Shown here piece by piece: positions 30,513 to 38,285 of a stretch of 64,000 nt of DNA (the stretch's first letter is position 1; the number at the start of each line of letters is the position of its first letter). The stretch lies in the NCBI GenBank assembly GCA_902168115.1, contig CABHPB010000148.1, positions 54,124 through 118,123 on the forward strand, given 5' to 3'. The DNA comes from an uncultured Methylopila sp. (GTDB taxonomy: Bacteria; Pseudomonadota; Alphaproteobacteria; Rhizobiales; Methylopilaceae). The notes below the pieces were generated by a model. It was not told where the DNA came from. It ran no database searches and worked only from the letters and a program-made list of their open reading frames with translations. Made by a program: the position numbers and the translations under genes.

Positions 30513-31181
30513 TTGAGCACGATGCGCGCAAATCGCCTTCTCCTCCCCGCCGCCATGGCGCTCGCCGGCCTCGCCGCCGCGGCGGGAGCCGCTGCTGCGC
30601 ACCCGCATGTCTTCGTCACCTCGCGCAGCGAGCTGATCTTCGGCGCGGACGGCAAGCTGTCCGGCGTGCGCCATGCCTGGACCTTCGACGACATGTTCTC
30701 GTCCATGGCCGTGCAGGGGCTCGATACGAACGGCGACGGCAAATACTCGCGCGAGGAGCTTGCGCCGCTCGCCGAGACCAACGTCACCTCGTTGCACGAG
30801 TACAAGTTCTTCACCTTCGCCAAGGCGGGCGAGAAGAAGCTCGTCTTCGGCCAGCCGGTCGACTACTTCGCCGAGAGCGGCGCCGACGGCCGCGTCACGC
30901 TGCATTTCACCCTGCCGGTCAAGGAGGGCGCAGCCGAGAAGGGCCGGCCCTTCCGCGTCGAGGTTTATGACCCGAGCTACTTCGTCGCCTTCGAATTCGC
31001 GAAAGAGCACCCGGCGAAGCTTACCTCCGCGCCGGCGAACTGCGGCGTCGAGCTGGAGCGCCCGCCCGCGCCGGACGCCGGCCAGCAGCAGAAGCTCTCC
31101 GAGGCCTATTTCTCGGGCCTGTCACCCGGCGCCAATTTCGGCGCGCAGTTCTCGAACACCCTGCTCGTGACGTGCAAGTAG
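30513..31181 (+). CDS. DUF1007 family periplasmic protein
   Basis: This exported protein of about 222 aa has a signal peptide ending A-A-A-H-P-H-V-F-V. The mature N-terminal H-P-H is the family hallmark and a likely metal ligand. The start is probably TTG at 30513 with GGAGG six bases away; an ATG at 30522 is the alternative. A D-T-N-G-D-G-K-Y-S-R-E-E loop looks EF-hand-like. DUF1007 genes usually sit beside NicO nickel/cobalt exporters, as here (the next gene overlaps by 10 bases). The family is thought to help metal export. Confidence 0.88.
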   Translation: MSTMRANRLLLPAAMALAGLAAAAGAAAAHPHVFVTSRSELIFGADGKLSGVRHAWTFDDMFSSMAVQGLDTNGDGKYSREELAPLAETNVTSLHEYKFFTFAKAGEKKLVFGQPVDYFAESGADGRVTLHFTLPVKEGAAEKGRPFRVEVYDPSYFVAFEFAKEHPAKLTSAPANCGVELERPPAPDAGQQQKLSEAYFSGLSPGANFGAQFSNTLLVTCK

Positions 31182-32155
31182 GCTCATCGCGCGCCCGCGC
31201 GGCCTTTGCGTGCGCGCTAGCGCTCAGCTGCGTCGCGCTCGTGGCCTTCGCCGCCGACGCGTTCGCCCAGAACGCCGGACCCTTCGGCGTCGCGCGGCCC
31301 GACGGGCCGCCGCCCGGCGCGCCCGGGGGCCTGTTCGGCTGGATCGCGGCCAAGCAGTCCGGCTTCTACCGCGAACTCGCGGCCGCCATCCGTTCGGTCA
31401 AGGACAGCCCGTCCGCGCTCGCCACGCTCGCGGCGCTGTCCTTCGGCTACGGGATCTTCCACGCCGCCGGCCCCGGCCACGGCAAGGCGGTGATCTCCTC
31501 CTACCTGATCGCGACCGGCGACGGGTTCCGGCGCGGCGTCGCGCTGTCAGTCGTCGCGGCGCTGCTGCAGGCCGTCACCGCGATCGCGCTGATCGCCGTG
31601 TTCGCGATCGCCCTCAAGGCGACCAGCATGGCGATGGCCGACGCGACCTTCTGGTTCGAGGCGGTGAGCTACGCCGCGGTGCTCGCCGTCGGCCTGTGGC
31701 TCGTCTGGCGCAAGGGACGCGGCTTCGTGCTGGCGCTGCAGGGCAAGTCCGATCACGTCCACGGCCCGGACTGCGCGCACGGCCACGGCGTCGACCCGCG
31801 TATTGCAGAAGGCCGCATTGACTGGCGGCAGGCCGGCGGCGCGGTGCTCGCGATCGGGCTGAGGCCCTGCACCGGCGCGCTCGTGACCCTCGTCTTCGCG
31901 CTGAGCCAGGGGATTTTCTGGGCCGGCGTCGCCGCCGCCTTCGCGATGGCGGCGGGAACGGCGATCACCGTCGCGGCCATCGCGGCGCTCGCCGTCGGCG
32001 CCAAGGCGACCGCGCTGCGCATCGCCTCCGCACGTCCCGGCGCGGGCGCGGCGATCGTCGCCGGGCTCGAGGCGATCGCGGCGCTGATGATTCTGGCGCT
32101 AGGCGCTCTGCTGCTCGGCGGCCTGGTCGTGACCGGCGTGGGCTGGGGCGGCTGA
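31172..32155 (+). CDS. NicO/RcnA-type nickel-cobalt transporter
   Basis: This inner-membrane permease of 327 aa has about six helices. The signatures are F-H-A-A-G-P-G-H-G-K-A (near residue 99) and G-L-R-P-C-T-G-A-L (near 230). Between them is a metal-binding loop with H-V-H-G-P-D-C-A-H-G-H-G. The GTG start lies inside the end of the DUF1007 gene, implying coupling. Members with this layout export Ni or Co, though uptake has been proposed for some. Its 3' end overlaps the convergent regulator gene by 57 bases. Confidence 0.88.
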   Translation: MQVGSSRARAAFACALALSCVALVAFAADAFAQNAGPFGVARPDGPPPGAPGGLFGWIAAKQSGFYRELAAAIRSVKDSPSALATLAALSFGYGIFHAAGPGHGKAVISSYLIATGDGFRRGVALSVVAALLQAVTAIALIAVFAIALKATSMAMADATFWFEAVSYAAVLAVGLWLVWRKGRGFVLALQGKSDHVHGPDCAHGHGVDPRIAEGRIDWRQAGGAVLAIGLRPCTGALVTLVFALSQGIFWAGVAAAFAMAAGTAITVAAIAALAVGAKATALRIASARPGAGAAIVAGLEAIAALMILALGALLLGGLVVTGVGWGG

Positions 32156-32848
32156 GGGCTTCGGCGTGAGTTCCTCCGCGAAGAACCGGCGGCCGAGCTC
32201 GGGCACGTCGAGCGTGCGCCCCTCCTTGCGGGGGACGAGATAGCCGCGCCGGATCAGCGCCTCCATGAGCGCGGCGCCGAGCGCGCCGGCGAGGTGATCG
32301 CGCCGCTCGCTCCAGTCGAGGCAGCAGCGGGCGAAGGCGCGCGTCGAGGTCCGCGCCCGCGCGACGTCGACGCCGAGCGCGCGGAACCACCGCTCGCCGG
32401 CGAGCGTCGGCTCGAAACCGTCATGGCCGCGACGCAGCAGGTCGCGCCGCACCAGCGCCTCGACGAGCTCGACCGAGAGCGTTCCCGCCACATGGTCGTA
32501 GCAGCTGCGGGCGTAGCGGAAGGCGGCCTCGTCTGCGTCGCGGGGCCGCTGCGCCGGCCGGGCGAAGGCCGCGAGCGCCATCAGCCGCTCGAGAATATCC
32601 GCGACCTCGGGTCCGGCGAGCCGCACGTAGCGATGACGCCCCTGCGCCGCGACCGCGACGAGCCCGGCCGCGGTCATCTTGGCGATGTGCCCGCTCGCGG
32701 TCGCGGGGGTGACGCCTGCGAGTCCCGCGAGCTCCTTGGCGGTGCGGGCGCGTCCGTCCATCAGCTGGCCGAGCATGGACGCCCGGGTCGGGTCGCCGAT
32801 CAGCGAGGCGGCTTCCGCGATCAGCGGGTCTGGAACCTGTCTGCGCAT
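32099..32848 (-). CDS. ArsR-family winged-helix transcriptional regulator
   Basis: This 249-aa protein has a wHTH domain in residues 10-90 (L-I-G-D-P-T-R-A-S-M-L with the recognition helix V-T-P-A-T-A-S-G-H-I). A roughly 150-residue C-terminal region is common in ArsR-like regulators of Rhizobiales. No metal-site cysteine motif of the C-V-C type is seen; two adjacent cysteines (C-C) occur near residue 180. It is divergent from a monooxygenase-like gene 119 bases away, its most likely target. It also overlaps the end of the Ni/Co exporter gene. Confidence 0.85.
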   Translation of the reverse strand: MRRQVPDPLIAEAASLIGDPTRASMLGQLMDGRARTAKELAGLAGVTPATASGHIAKMTAAGLVAVAAQGRHRYVRLAGPEVADILERLMALAAFARPAQRPRDADEAAFRYARSCYDHVAGTLSVELVEALVRRDLLRRGHDGFEPTLAGERWFRALGVDVARARTSTRAFARCCLDWSERRDHLAGALGAALMEALIRRGYLVPRKEGRTLDVPELGRRFFAEELTPKPSAAPAHAGHDQAAEQQSA

Positions 32849-32967
32849 GGTCCAACCTTACGCCTCGCCGCCGTCCCCGGCGACGCCCGACGCTTCGGTC
32901 GCGGCCGAAGCGTCGCGGCTTGCCTTTTCTCCCCCGGACCTGACCATTGGCGGAAAAGGAGAAAGCC

Positions 32968-33312
32968 ATGATCGCCGTCATCTTCGAGGTCACCCCCGCC
33001 GAGGGCCGCGCCAGCGACTATTTCTCGCTGGCGATGCAGCTCAAGGCCGACGTCGAGCAGGCGGACGGCTTCATCTCGGTCGAGCGCTTCGAGAGCGTCA
33101 CGCAGCCCGGAAAGTTCGTCTCCTTGTCGTTCTGGCGGGACGAGGAGGCGCTCCAGAAATGGCGCGCCCACGGCCGCCACCGGATCATGCAGAAGGCCGG
33201 TCGCGGCGGCGTCTTCGCCGACTACCGCCTGCGCGTGTCTTCCGTCATCCGCGACTACGGCATGTTCGAGCGCGGCGAAGCGCCGGAGGACGCCGTCGCG
33301 CTCCACGGGTGA
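32968..33312 (+). CDS. Antibiotic biosynthesis monooxygenase (ABM) domain protein
   Basis: A 114-aa ferredoxin-like small protein; the start at 32968 has AAGGAG ahead. The core A-D-G-F-I-S-V-E-R-F-E-S and S-F-W-R-D-E-E-A-L-Q-K-W-R are typical of ABM/quinol monooxygenase-like proteins. These act on quinones or haem, or are of unknown activity. The divergent ArsR-type regulator probably controls it, since they share a 119-base intergenic region. Confidence 0.85.
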   Translation: MIAVIFEVTPAEGRASDYFSLAMQLKADVEQADGFISVERFESVTQPGKFVSLSFWRDEEALQKWRAHGRHRIMQKAGRGGVFADYRLRVSSVIRDYGMFERGEAPEDAVALHG

Positions 33313-33386
33313 GACGCCTGTCTCGGATGACTTCGGGGATCGCCGGCTCTATCTAGGTCGAAACACCCTAGGAGCGCCTCGACGAA

Positions 33387-34445
33387 ATGAACGCCCCGAT
33401 CCCGCCGGGCGACGCCCGCGCCTTGCGCCTGCCGGCCGACCATCCTCCGGTCGCCTCGGGCCGCATCGGCGTGCTGCTGGTCAATCTCGGAACGCCGGAC
33501 GCCACCGACTACTGGTCGATGCGCCGCTACCTGAAGGAGTTCCTGTCCGACCGCCGGGTGATCGAGACGCCGCGCCTGATCTGGTGGCCGCTGCTGAACG
33601 GGATCATCCTGACCACCCGTCCCGGCCGGAAGGGCAAGGACTACGCCTCGATCTGGAACAGGGAGCTCGACGAGAGCCCGCTGCGCACCATCACCCGCAG
33701 CCAGTCGGACAAGCTCGCCGCCGCGCTCCAGGACGCCGCCCCCAGGCTCGTGGTCGACTGGGCGATGCGCTACGGCAACCCGTCCATCGCCTCGCGCATC
33801 GAGGCGCTGCAGGAAAAGGGCTGCGACCGGCTGCTGCTCGTGCCGCTCTATCCGCAATACGCCGCGGCGACCTCGGCGACGGTCTGCGACAAGGCCTTCG
33901 ACAAGCTGAAGGAGATGCGCTGGCAGCCGGTGCTGCGCGTCGCGCCGCCCTGGGCGGACGATCCGGTCTATATCGACGCGGTGACCGCCTCGCTGAAGTC
34001 GGAGCTGGCGAAGCTCGACTTCGAGCCGGAGGTGATCCTCGCCTCCTTTCACGGCGTGCCGCAGAGCTATCTGCTGAAGGGCGACCCGTATCACTGCCAG
34101 TGCCAGAAGACCGCGCGGCTGATGCGCGAGGCGCTCGGTCTCGACGCGGAGCGCTTCCGGATCACCTTCCAGTCGCGCTTTGGCCCGGAGGAGTGGCTGC
34201 AGCCCTACACCGACAAGACCGTCGAGGCGCTGGCGAAGCAGGGGGTCAAGCGGCTTGCCGTCTGCATGCCGGGCTTTTCGGCTGACTGCCTCGAGACGCT
34301 GGAGGAGATCGCCGGCGAGAACGCCGAGATCTTCCTGCACAATGGCGGCGAGAAGTTCGCGGCCATCCCCTGCCTCAACGACAGCGCGGAGGGCATGCGC
34401 GTGATCGAGCACGTCGTGCGGCGTGAACTTATGGGATGGCTGTAG
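33387..34445 (+). CDS. hemH: Ferrochelatase
   Basis: It inserts ferrous iron into protoporphyrin IX, the last step of haem synthesis. The 352-aa protein has the family start G-V-L-L-V-N-L-G-T-P-D, the catalytic histidine in A-S-F-H-G-V-P (residue about 218), and the Q-S-R-F-G-P-E-E-W-L-Q-P motif. It stands upstream of an SPFH/NfeD pair by 62 bases, with no shared function evident. Confidence 0.96.
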   Translation: MNAPIPPGDARALRLPADHPPVASGRIGVLLVNLGTPDATDYWSMRRYLKEFLSDRRVIETPRLIWWPLLNGIILTTRPGRKGKDYASIWNRELDESPLRTITRSQSDKLAAALQDAAPRLVVDWAMRYGNPSIASRIEALQEKGCDRLLLVPLYPQYAAATSATVCDKAFDKLKEMRWQPVLRVAPPWADDPVYIDAVTASLKSELAKLDFEPEVILASFHGVPQSYLLKGDPYHCQCQKTARLMREALGLDAERFRITFQSRFGPEEWLQPYTDKTVEALAKQGVKRLAVCMPGFSADCLETLEEIAGENAEIFLHNGGEKFAAIPCLNDSAEGMRVIEHVVRRELMGWL

Positions 34446-34507
34446 CGACCGACTTGCCAGCGGCGGCGCGCTGAGGGCCTTATGCGCGCGCGAACGGGGG
34501 CGAGCAC

Positions 34508-35518
34508 ATGACAGGTTTCGGATTTTCCGGCTTCGACATCGCGGCGATCGTCGTCGCGGCGGTGATCATCTTTGTGATCTTCGCGGGCGTGAAGACGGTG
34601 CCGCAGGGCTTCAACTTCACCGTCGAGCGCTTCCAGAAATACACCCGCACCCTGCATCCGGGCCTCACCCTCATCGTGCCGTTCATCGACCAGATCGGTC
34701 GCAAGATGAACATGATGGAGCAGGTGCTCGACATTCCCCGCCAGGACGTCATCAGCAGGGACAACGCGATCGTCCAGGTGGACGGGGTCGCCTTCTTCCA
34801 GGTCATCGACGCCGCGCAGGCCTCCTACGAGGTGACCAACCTCGAACGCGCCATCCTCGCGCTCACCATGACCAACATCCGCTCGGTGCTCGGCTCCATG
34901 GATCTCGACCACATGCTGAGCCAGCGCGACGAGATCAATTCGCGGCTGATGAACGTGGTCGACGCCGCCGCCGGCGCCTGGGGCGTCAAGGTCACCCGCA
35001 TCGAGATCAAGGACATCACCCCGCCCGCCGATATCGTCGCGTCCATGGGCCGGCAGATGAAGGCCGAGCGCGAGAAGCGCGCCGCGATCCTCGTCGCCGA
35101 GGGCGCCAAGCAGGCGCAGATCCTCGAGGCCGAAGGCCGCAAGGAGGCGGCGTTCCGCGACGCCGAGGCGCGCGAACGCGCCGCGCAGGCGGAAGCCTCG
35201 GCGACGACCATGGTGAGCGAGGCGGTCTCGCGCGGCGACATGGCGGCGCTCAACTACTTCATCGCCCAGAAATACGTCGAGGCGCTGAAGTCGATGGCGG
35301 CCTCGCCGAACCAGAAGACGATGATCCTGCCCTACGAGGCGACCGCGCTGCTCGGCTCGCTCGGGGGCATCGCGGAGCTCGCGCGCGACACCTTCGGCGG
35401 CGGAAACGCCGCGACGCCCGCCGCTCGCGCCACTGCTCCCGCCGCGCGCACCAGCGTGCCGCCGTCGGGCGTGGTGACCACCGGCGCGCCGCCTTCGCCG
35501 CCCCGGCCGGGCGCGTGA
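34508..35518 (+). CDS. SPFH/band-7 domain protein (QmcA/paraslipin-like)
   Basis: A 336-aa membrane-anchored scaffolding protein: one N-terminal hydrophobic helix (residues about 8-30), an SPFH domain with [15 protein letters not shown] and the [14 protein letters not shown] motif, then an Ala/Glu-rich coiled coil (about 180-250) and a Pro/Ala-rich tail. Such proteins organise membrane microdomains and quality control with NfeD-type partners, encoded here 4 bases downstream. Confidence 0.92.
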   Translation: MTGFGFSGFDIAAIVVAAVIIFVIFAGVKTVPQGFNFTVERFQKYTRTLHPGLTLIVPFIDQIGRKMNMMEQVLDIPRQDVISRDNAIVQVDGVAFFQVIDAAQASYEVTNLERAILALTMTNIRSVLGSMDLDHMLSQRDEINSRLMNVVDAAAGAWGVKVTRIEIKDITPPADIVASMGRQMKAEREKRAAILVAEGAKQAQILEAEGRKEAAFRDAEARERAAQAEASATTMVSEAVSRGDMAALNYFIAQKYVEALKSMAASPNQKTMILPYEATALLGSLGGIAELARDTFGGGNAATPAARATAPAARTSVPPSGVVTTGAPPSPPRPGA

Positions 35519-35522
35519 CCCG

Positions 35523-35975
35523 ATGCTGATGAGCCTCTGGGTCACGCTTGGCGGCTGGCGCTGGATCGTCCTCGGGCTGGTCCTGCTCGCGCTCGAGCTG
35601 ATCGCGCCGGGCACGCTGCTGCTCTGGCTCGGCATCGCGGCGGTTCTCGTCGGGCTGATCGCGCTCGTGATCGATCCCGGCTGGCAGGTGGAGTTGATCG
35701 CCTTCGCGGTTCTCGGCCTCGCGGCCGCGGTCGGCTGGTGGATCTACGGCCGCCCGGACAACGCCGCGGCGAGCGACCGGCCCATGCTGAACCGCCGCGC
35801 CGAGCGCCATGTCGGAAAAGTCTTCACCCTCGACGCCGCCATCGTCCATGGCGACGGGCGCCTCAAGATCGACGACACGACATGGCGGGTGTCGGGGCCG
35901 GATCTTCCGGCCGGCGCGAGGGTGAAGGTTCTGGGCGTCGAGGGGATCACGCTGGTGGTGGCGGCGGACGGCTAG
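35523..35975 (+). CDS. NfeD-like membrane protein
   Basis: This 150-aa protein has two or three hydrophobic helices in residues 10-80, then a C-terminal OB-fold domain. The family pattern R-R-A-E-R-H-V-G-K-V-F-T-L and G-D-G-R-L-K-I-D-D-T-T-W-R-V are present. NfeD1b-type proteins partner with SPFH proteins, and the 4-base spacing supports one transcript. The protease domain of longer NfeD proteins is absent. Confidence 0.92.
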   Translation: MLMSLWVTLGGWRWIVLGLVLLALELIAPGTLLLWLGIAAVLVGLIALVIDPGWQVELIAFAVLGLAAAVGWWIYGRPDNAAASDRPMLNRRAERHVGKVFTLDAAIVHGDGRLKIDDTTWRVSGPDLPAGARVKVLGVEGITLVVAADG

Positions 35976-35980
35976 CTTAC

Positions 35981-36610
35981 TCAGCGCGCGCCGAGTTCCC
36001 TCGCTTTGGCGATCCCGGTCTCGCGGGCCGCCGCGTCCGCTTCCGGGCCGAGCAAAGTCTTCTCTGCGACGATGGTCTCGACGTCGGTGATCCCGACGAA
36101 CTTGAGCCACATCAGGAGATAGCTCTTCTGGAAGTCGAACTCCTCCTCGGAGGTCGCCTCGCCCGGCCCGTAGGAGATGCCGCGCGCAAGCGCCAGCACG
36201 CCCTTCTTGCCTTTCAGCATGCCGTCGAAGCCGTTCTCGTCGAAGCGGAACAGGATGTCCTTCTGGCTGATCAGGTCGATCAGCTGCTTGAGCTTGTAGG
36301 GGACGCCGAAGTTCCACATGGGCGCCGCGATCAGCACCACGTCCGCGTCGTGGAAGCGTTTCGCGATGGCCTTCAGCGCGTCCCAGGCCCTCTGCTGCCC
36401 GGCGCTCAGCGGCTCGCCCGCCAGCCCTGCGTATTTCGCCGCGAGCGCGTCGGGGCCGAATTCGGGAAGGTCCTCGGTCCAGACGTCGAGGATGTCGACG
36501 CCGCCCGCCGGGTTCCTCGTCCGCCAGGCGTCGGCGTAAGCGCCGGCGATCGCCTGCGAGACCGAGCGGTCGCCGCGCGGGGACGATGACACGTAGAGCA
36601 GGTTGGCCAT
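35981..36610 (-). CDS. azoR: FMN-dependent NADH-azoreductase
   Basis: This is a flavodoxin-fold quinone/azo reductase of 209 aa. The start at 36608-36610 (M-A-N-L-L-Y-V) has AGGAGG upstream. The FMN phosphate-binding loop S-S-P-R-G-D-R-S is at residues 9-16; A-P-M-W-N-F-G-V-P-Y-K-L-K follows near 96 and matches AzoR. The physiological role is probably two-electron quinone reduction. It is convergent with the NfeD gene, 5 bases apart. Confidence 0.92.
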   Translation of the reverse strand: MANLLYVSSSPRGDRSVSQAIAGAYADAWRTRNPAGGVDILDVWTEDLPEFGPDALAAKYAGLAGEPLSAGQQRAWDALKAIAKRFHDADVVLIAAPMWNFGVPYKLKQLIDLISQKDILFRFDENGFDGMLKGKKGVLALARGISYGPGEATSEEEFDFQKSYLLMWLKFVGITDVETIVAEKTLLGPEADAAARETGIAKARELGAR

Positions 36611-36684
36611 GCGGTCATCCTCCTGACCATTCGATCCGGCGCCCGAAGCTAGGGCGGCCGCCCCGGCCGGCGATCGGAGCTCCG

Positions 36685-38220
36685 TCACTCGATGTCGAAC
36701 GTCACGCCCTGCGCGAGCGGCAGCTCGCCGCCGAAATTCACCGTCGAGGTCACGCGGCGCATGTAGGTCTTCCAGCAGTCCGAGCCGGATTCGCGGCCGC
36801 CGCCGGTCTCCTTCTCCCCGCCGAACGCCCCGCCGATCTCGGCGCCGGAGGGGCCGATGTTGACGTTCGCGATGCCGCAGTCCGAGCCGCGTTCCGACAC
36901 GAACAGCTCGGCCTCGCGCAGGTCGTTGGTGAAGATCGACGAGGACAGGCCCTGCGCCACCGCGTTGTTGAGGCGAATGGCGTCTTCGAGCCGCTGGTAA
37001 CGCATGACGTAGAGGATCGGCGCGAAGGTCTCCTCCAGCATCGGCCCCGCCTGGTCGTCGACCTCGACCAGCGCCGGGCGGGCGTAGAAGGCCTCCTCGG
37101 CGCCGGGGACGTCGACCAGCTCGCCGCCGTAGATCCGCGCCCCCGCCTCGCGCGCCGTCTCGATCGCCTCCGCCATGGCTTCATGCGCCTGCCCGTCGAT
37201 CAGCGGGCCGATCAGCGTGGTCAGGTCGCGCGGGTCGCCGATCGGGGCGTTCTCGTAGGCGCGGCGCAGGCGCGGCAGCAGGTCGGCGTAGACGTCCTCA
37301 TGGACGAACAGCCGGCGCAGGCTGGTGCAGCGCTGGCCGGCCGTGCCCATCGCGGAGAACGCGATGGCGCGCGTCGCGAGCTCCAGATCGGCGGAGGGGC
37401 ACACGATCGCGGCGTTGTTGCCGCCGAGCTCCAGCAGCGGCCGCGCGAAGCGGCTCGCGAGCCGCGGACCGACGGCGCGGCCCATCGCGGTGGAGCCGGT
37501 GGCGGAGACCAGCCGGACTTTGGGATGGTCGACGATCGTCTCCCCGACCTCCGCGCCGCCGAAGACGATGGTGCTGAGGTTCTCGGGCGCGACCGAGCCC
37601 TCGTAGCGGAATCGCGCGACCGCGATCTCGAACAGCGCCTGGACGGCGAGCGCCGTCAGCGGCGTCTTGTCCGACGGCTTCCAGATCACCGCGTCGCCGC
37701 ACACGAGCGCGAGCGCCGCGTTCCACGCCCAGACCGCGACGGGAAAGTTGAAGGCGGAGATGACGCCGACCACCCCGAGCGGCCGCCATAGCTCGGACAT
37801 GCGATGGTCGGCCCGCTCGCTTGCGATCGTCAGGCCGTGGAGCTGGCGGGAGAGACCGACCGCGAAGTCGCAGACGTCGATCATCTCCTGGACCTCGCCG
37901 AGGCCCTCCGAGACGATCTTCCCCGTCTCCAGGGTCACGAGCCGGCCGAGTTCGGTCTTGGCGCCTCGCAGCGCCTCGGCGAACAGCCGCACGAGTTCGC
38001 CCCGCCTCGGCGCCGGCACGGACCGCCAGTCCAGATAGGCGGCGTGAGCCAGTTCGATCGTCCGGGCGACGCCCGCGACGTCGTGCCGGCCGACATGGCC
38101 CATCACGCGGCCGTCGATCGGGGAGCGCGCTGTGATCGGGCCCTGCGCAAATCGCGCGGCGGGGACGCCGAGGCCCAGAAGCAGGGACTGGGCTTCAGCG
38201 GCGGGCGTGGCGGAGGCCAT
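36685..38220 (-). CDS. amaB: ALDH7-type aldehyde dehydrogenase (piperideine-6-carboxylate / aminoadipate-semialdehyde)
   Basis: It oxidises L-2-aminoadipate 6-semialdehyde to 2-aminoadipate in lysine catabolism. The 511-aa protein (start at 38218-38220) has N-F-P-V-A-V-W-A-W-N near residue 165, L-E-L-G-G-N-N-A (catalytic Glu) and G-T-A-G-Q-R-C-T-S-L-R-R (catalytic Cys). The antiquitin C-terminal motif G-A-F-G-G-E-K-E-T-G-G-G-R-E is also present. No other lysine-degradation genes are adjacent. It is divergent from putA across only 65 bases, so the two amino-acid catabolic genes probably share control. Confidence 0.88.
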   Translation of the reverse strand: MASATPAAEAQSLLLGLGVPAARFAQGPITARSPIDGRVMGHVGRHDVAGVARTIELAHAAYLDWRSVPAPRRGELVRLFAEALRGAKTELGRLVTLETGKIVSEGLGEVQEMIDVCDFAVGLSRQLHGLTIASERADHRMSELWRPLGVVGVISAFNFPVAVWAWNAALALVCGDAVIWKPSDKTPLTALAVQALFEIAVARFRYEGSVAPENLSTIVFGGAEVGETIVDHPKVRLVSATGSTAMGRAVGPRLASRFARPLLELGGNNAAIVCPSADLELATRAIAFSAMGTAGQRCTSLRRLFVHEDVYADLLPRLRRAYENAPIGDPRDLTTLIGPLIDGQAHEAMAEAIETAREAGARIYGGELVDVPGAEEAFYARPALVEVDDQAGPMLEETFAPILYVMRYQRLEDAIRLNNAVAQGLSSSIFTNDLREAELFVSERGSDCGIANVNIGPSGAEIGGAFGGEKETGGGRESGSDCWKTYMRRVTSTVNFGGELPLAQGVTFDIE

Positions 38221-38285
38221 GACGAGTCTCATATCAGCATGAACGCAGGCTGGGAAAACCAGCCCACGACAGGAGGCGGGCGACG

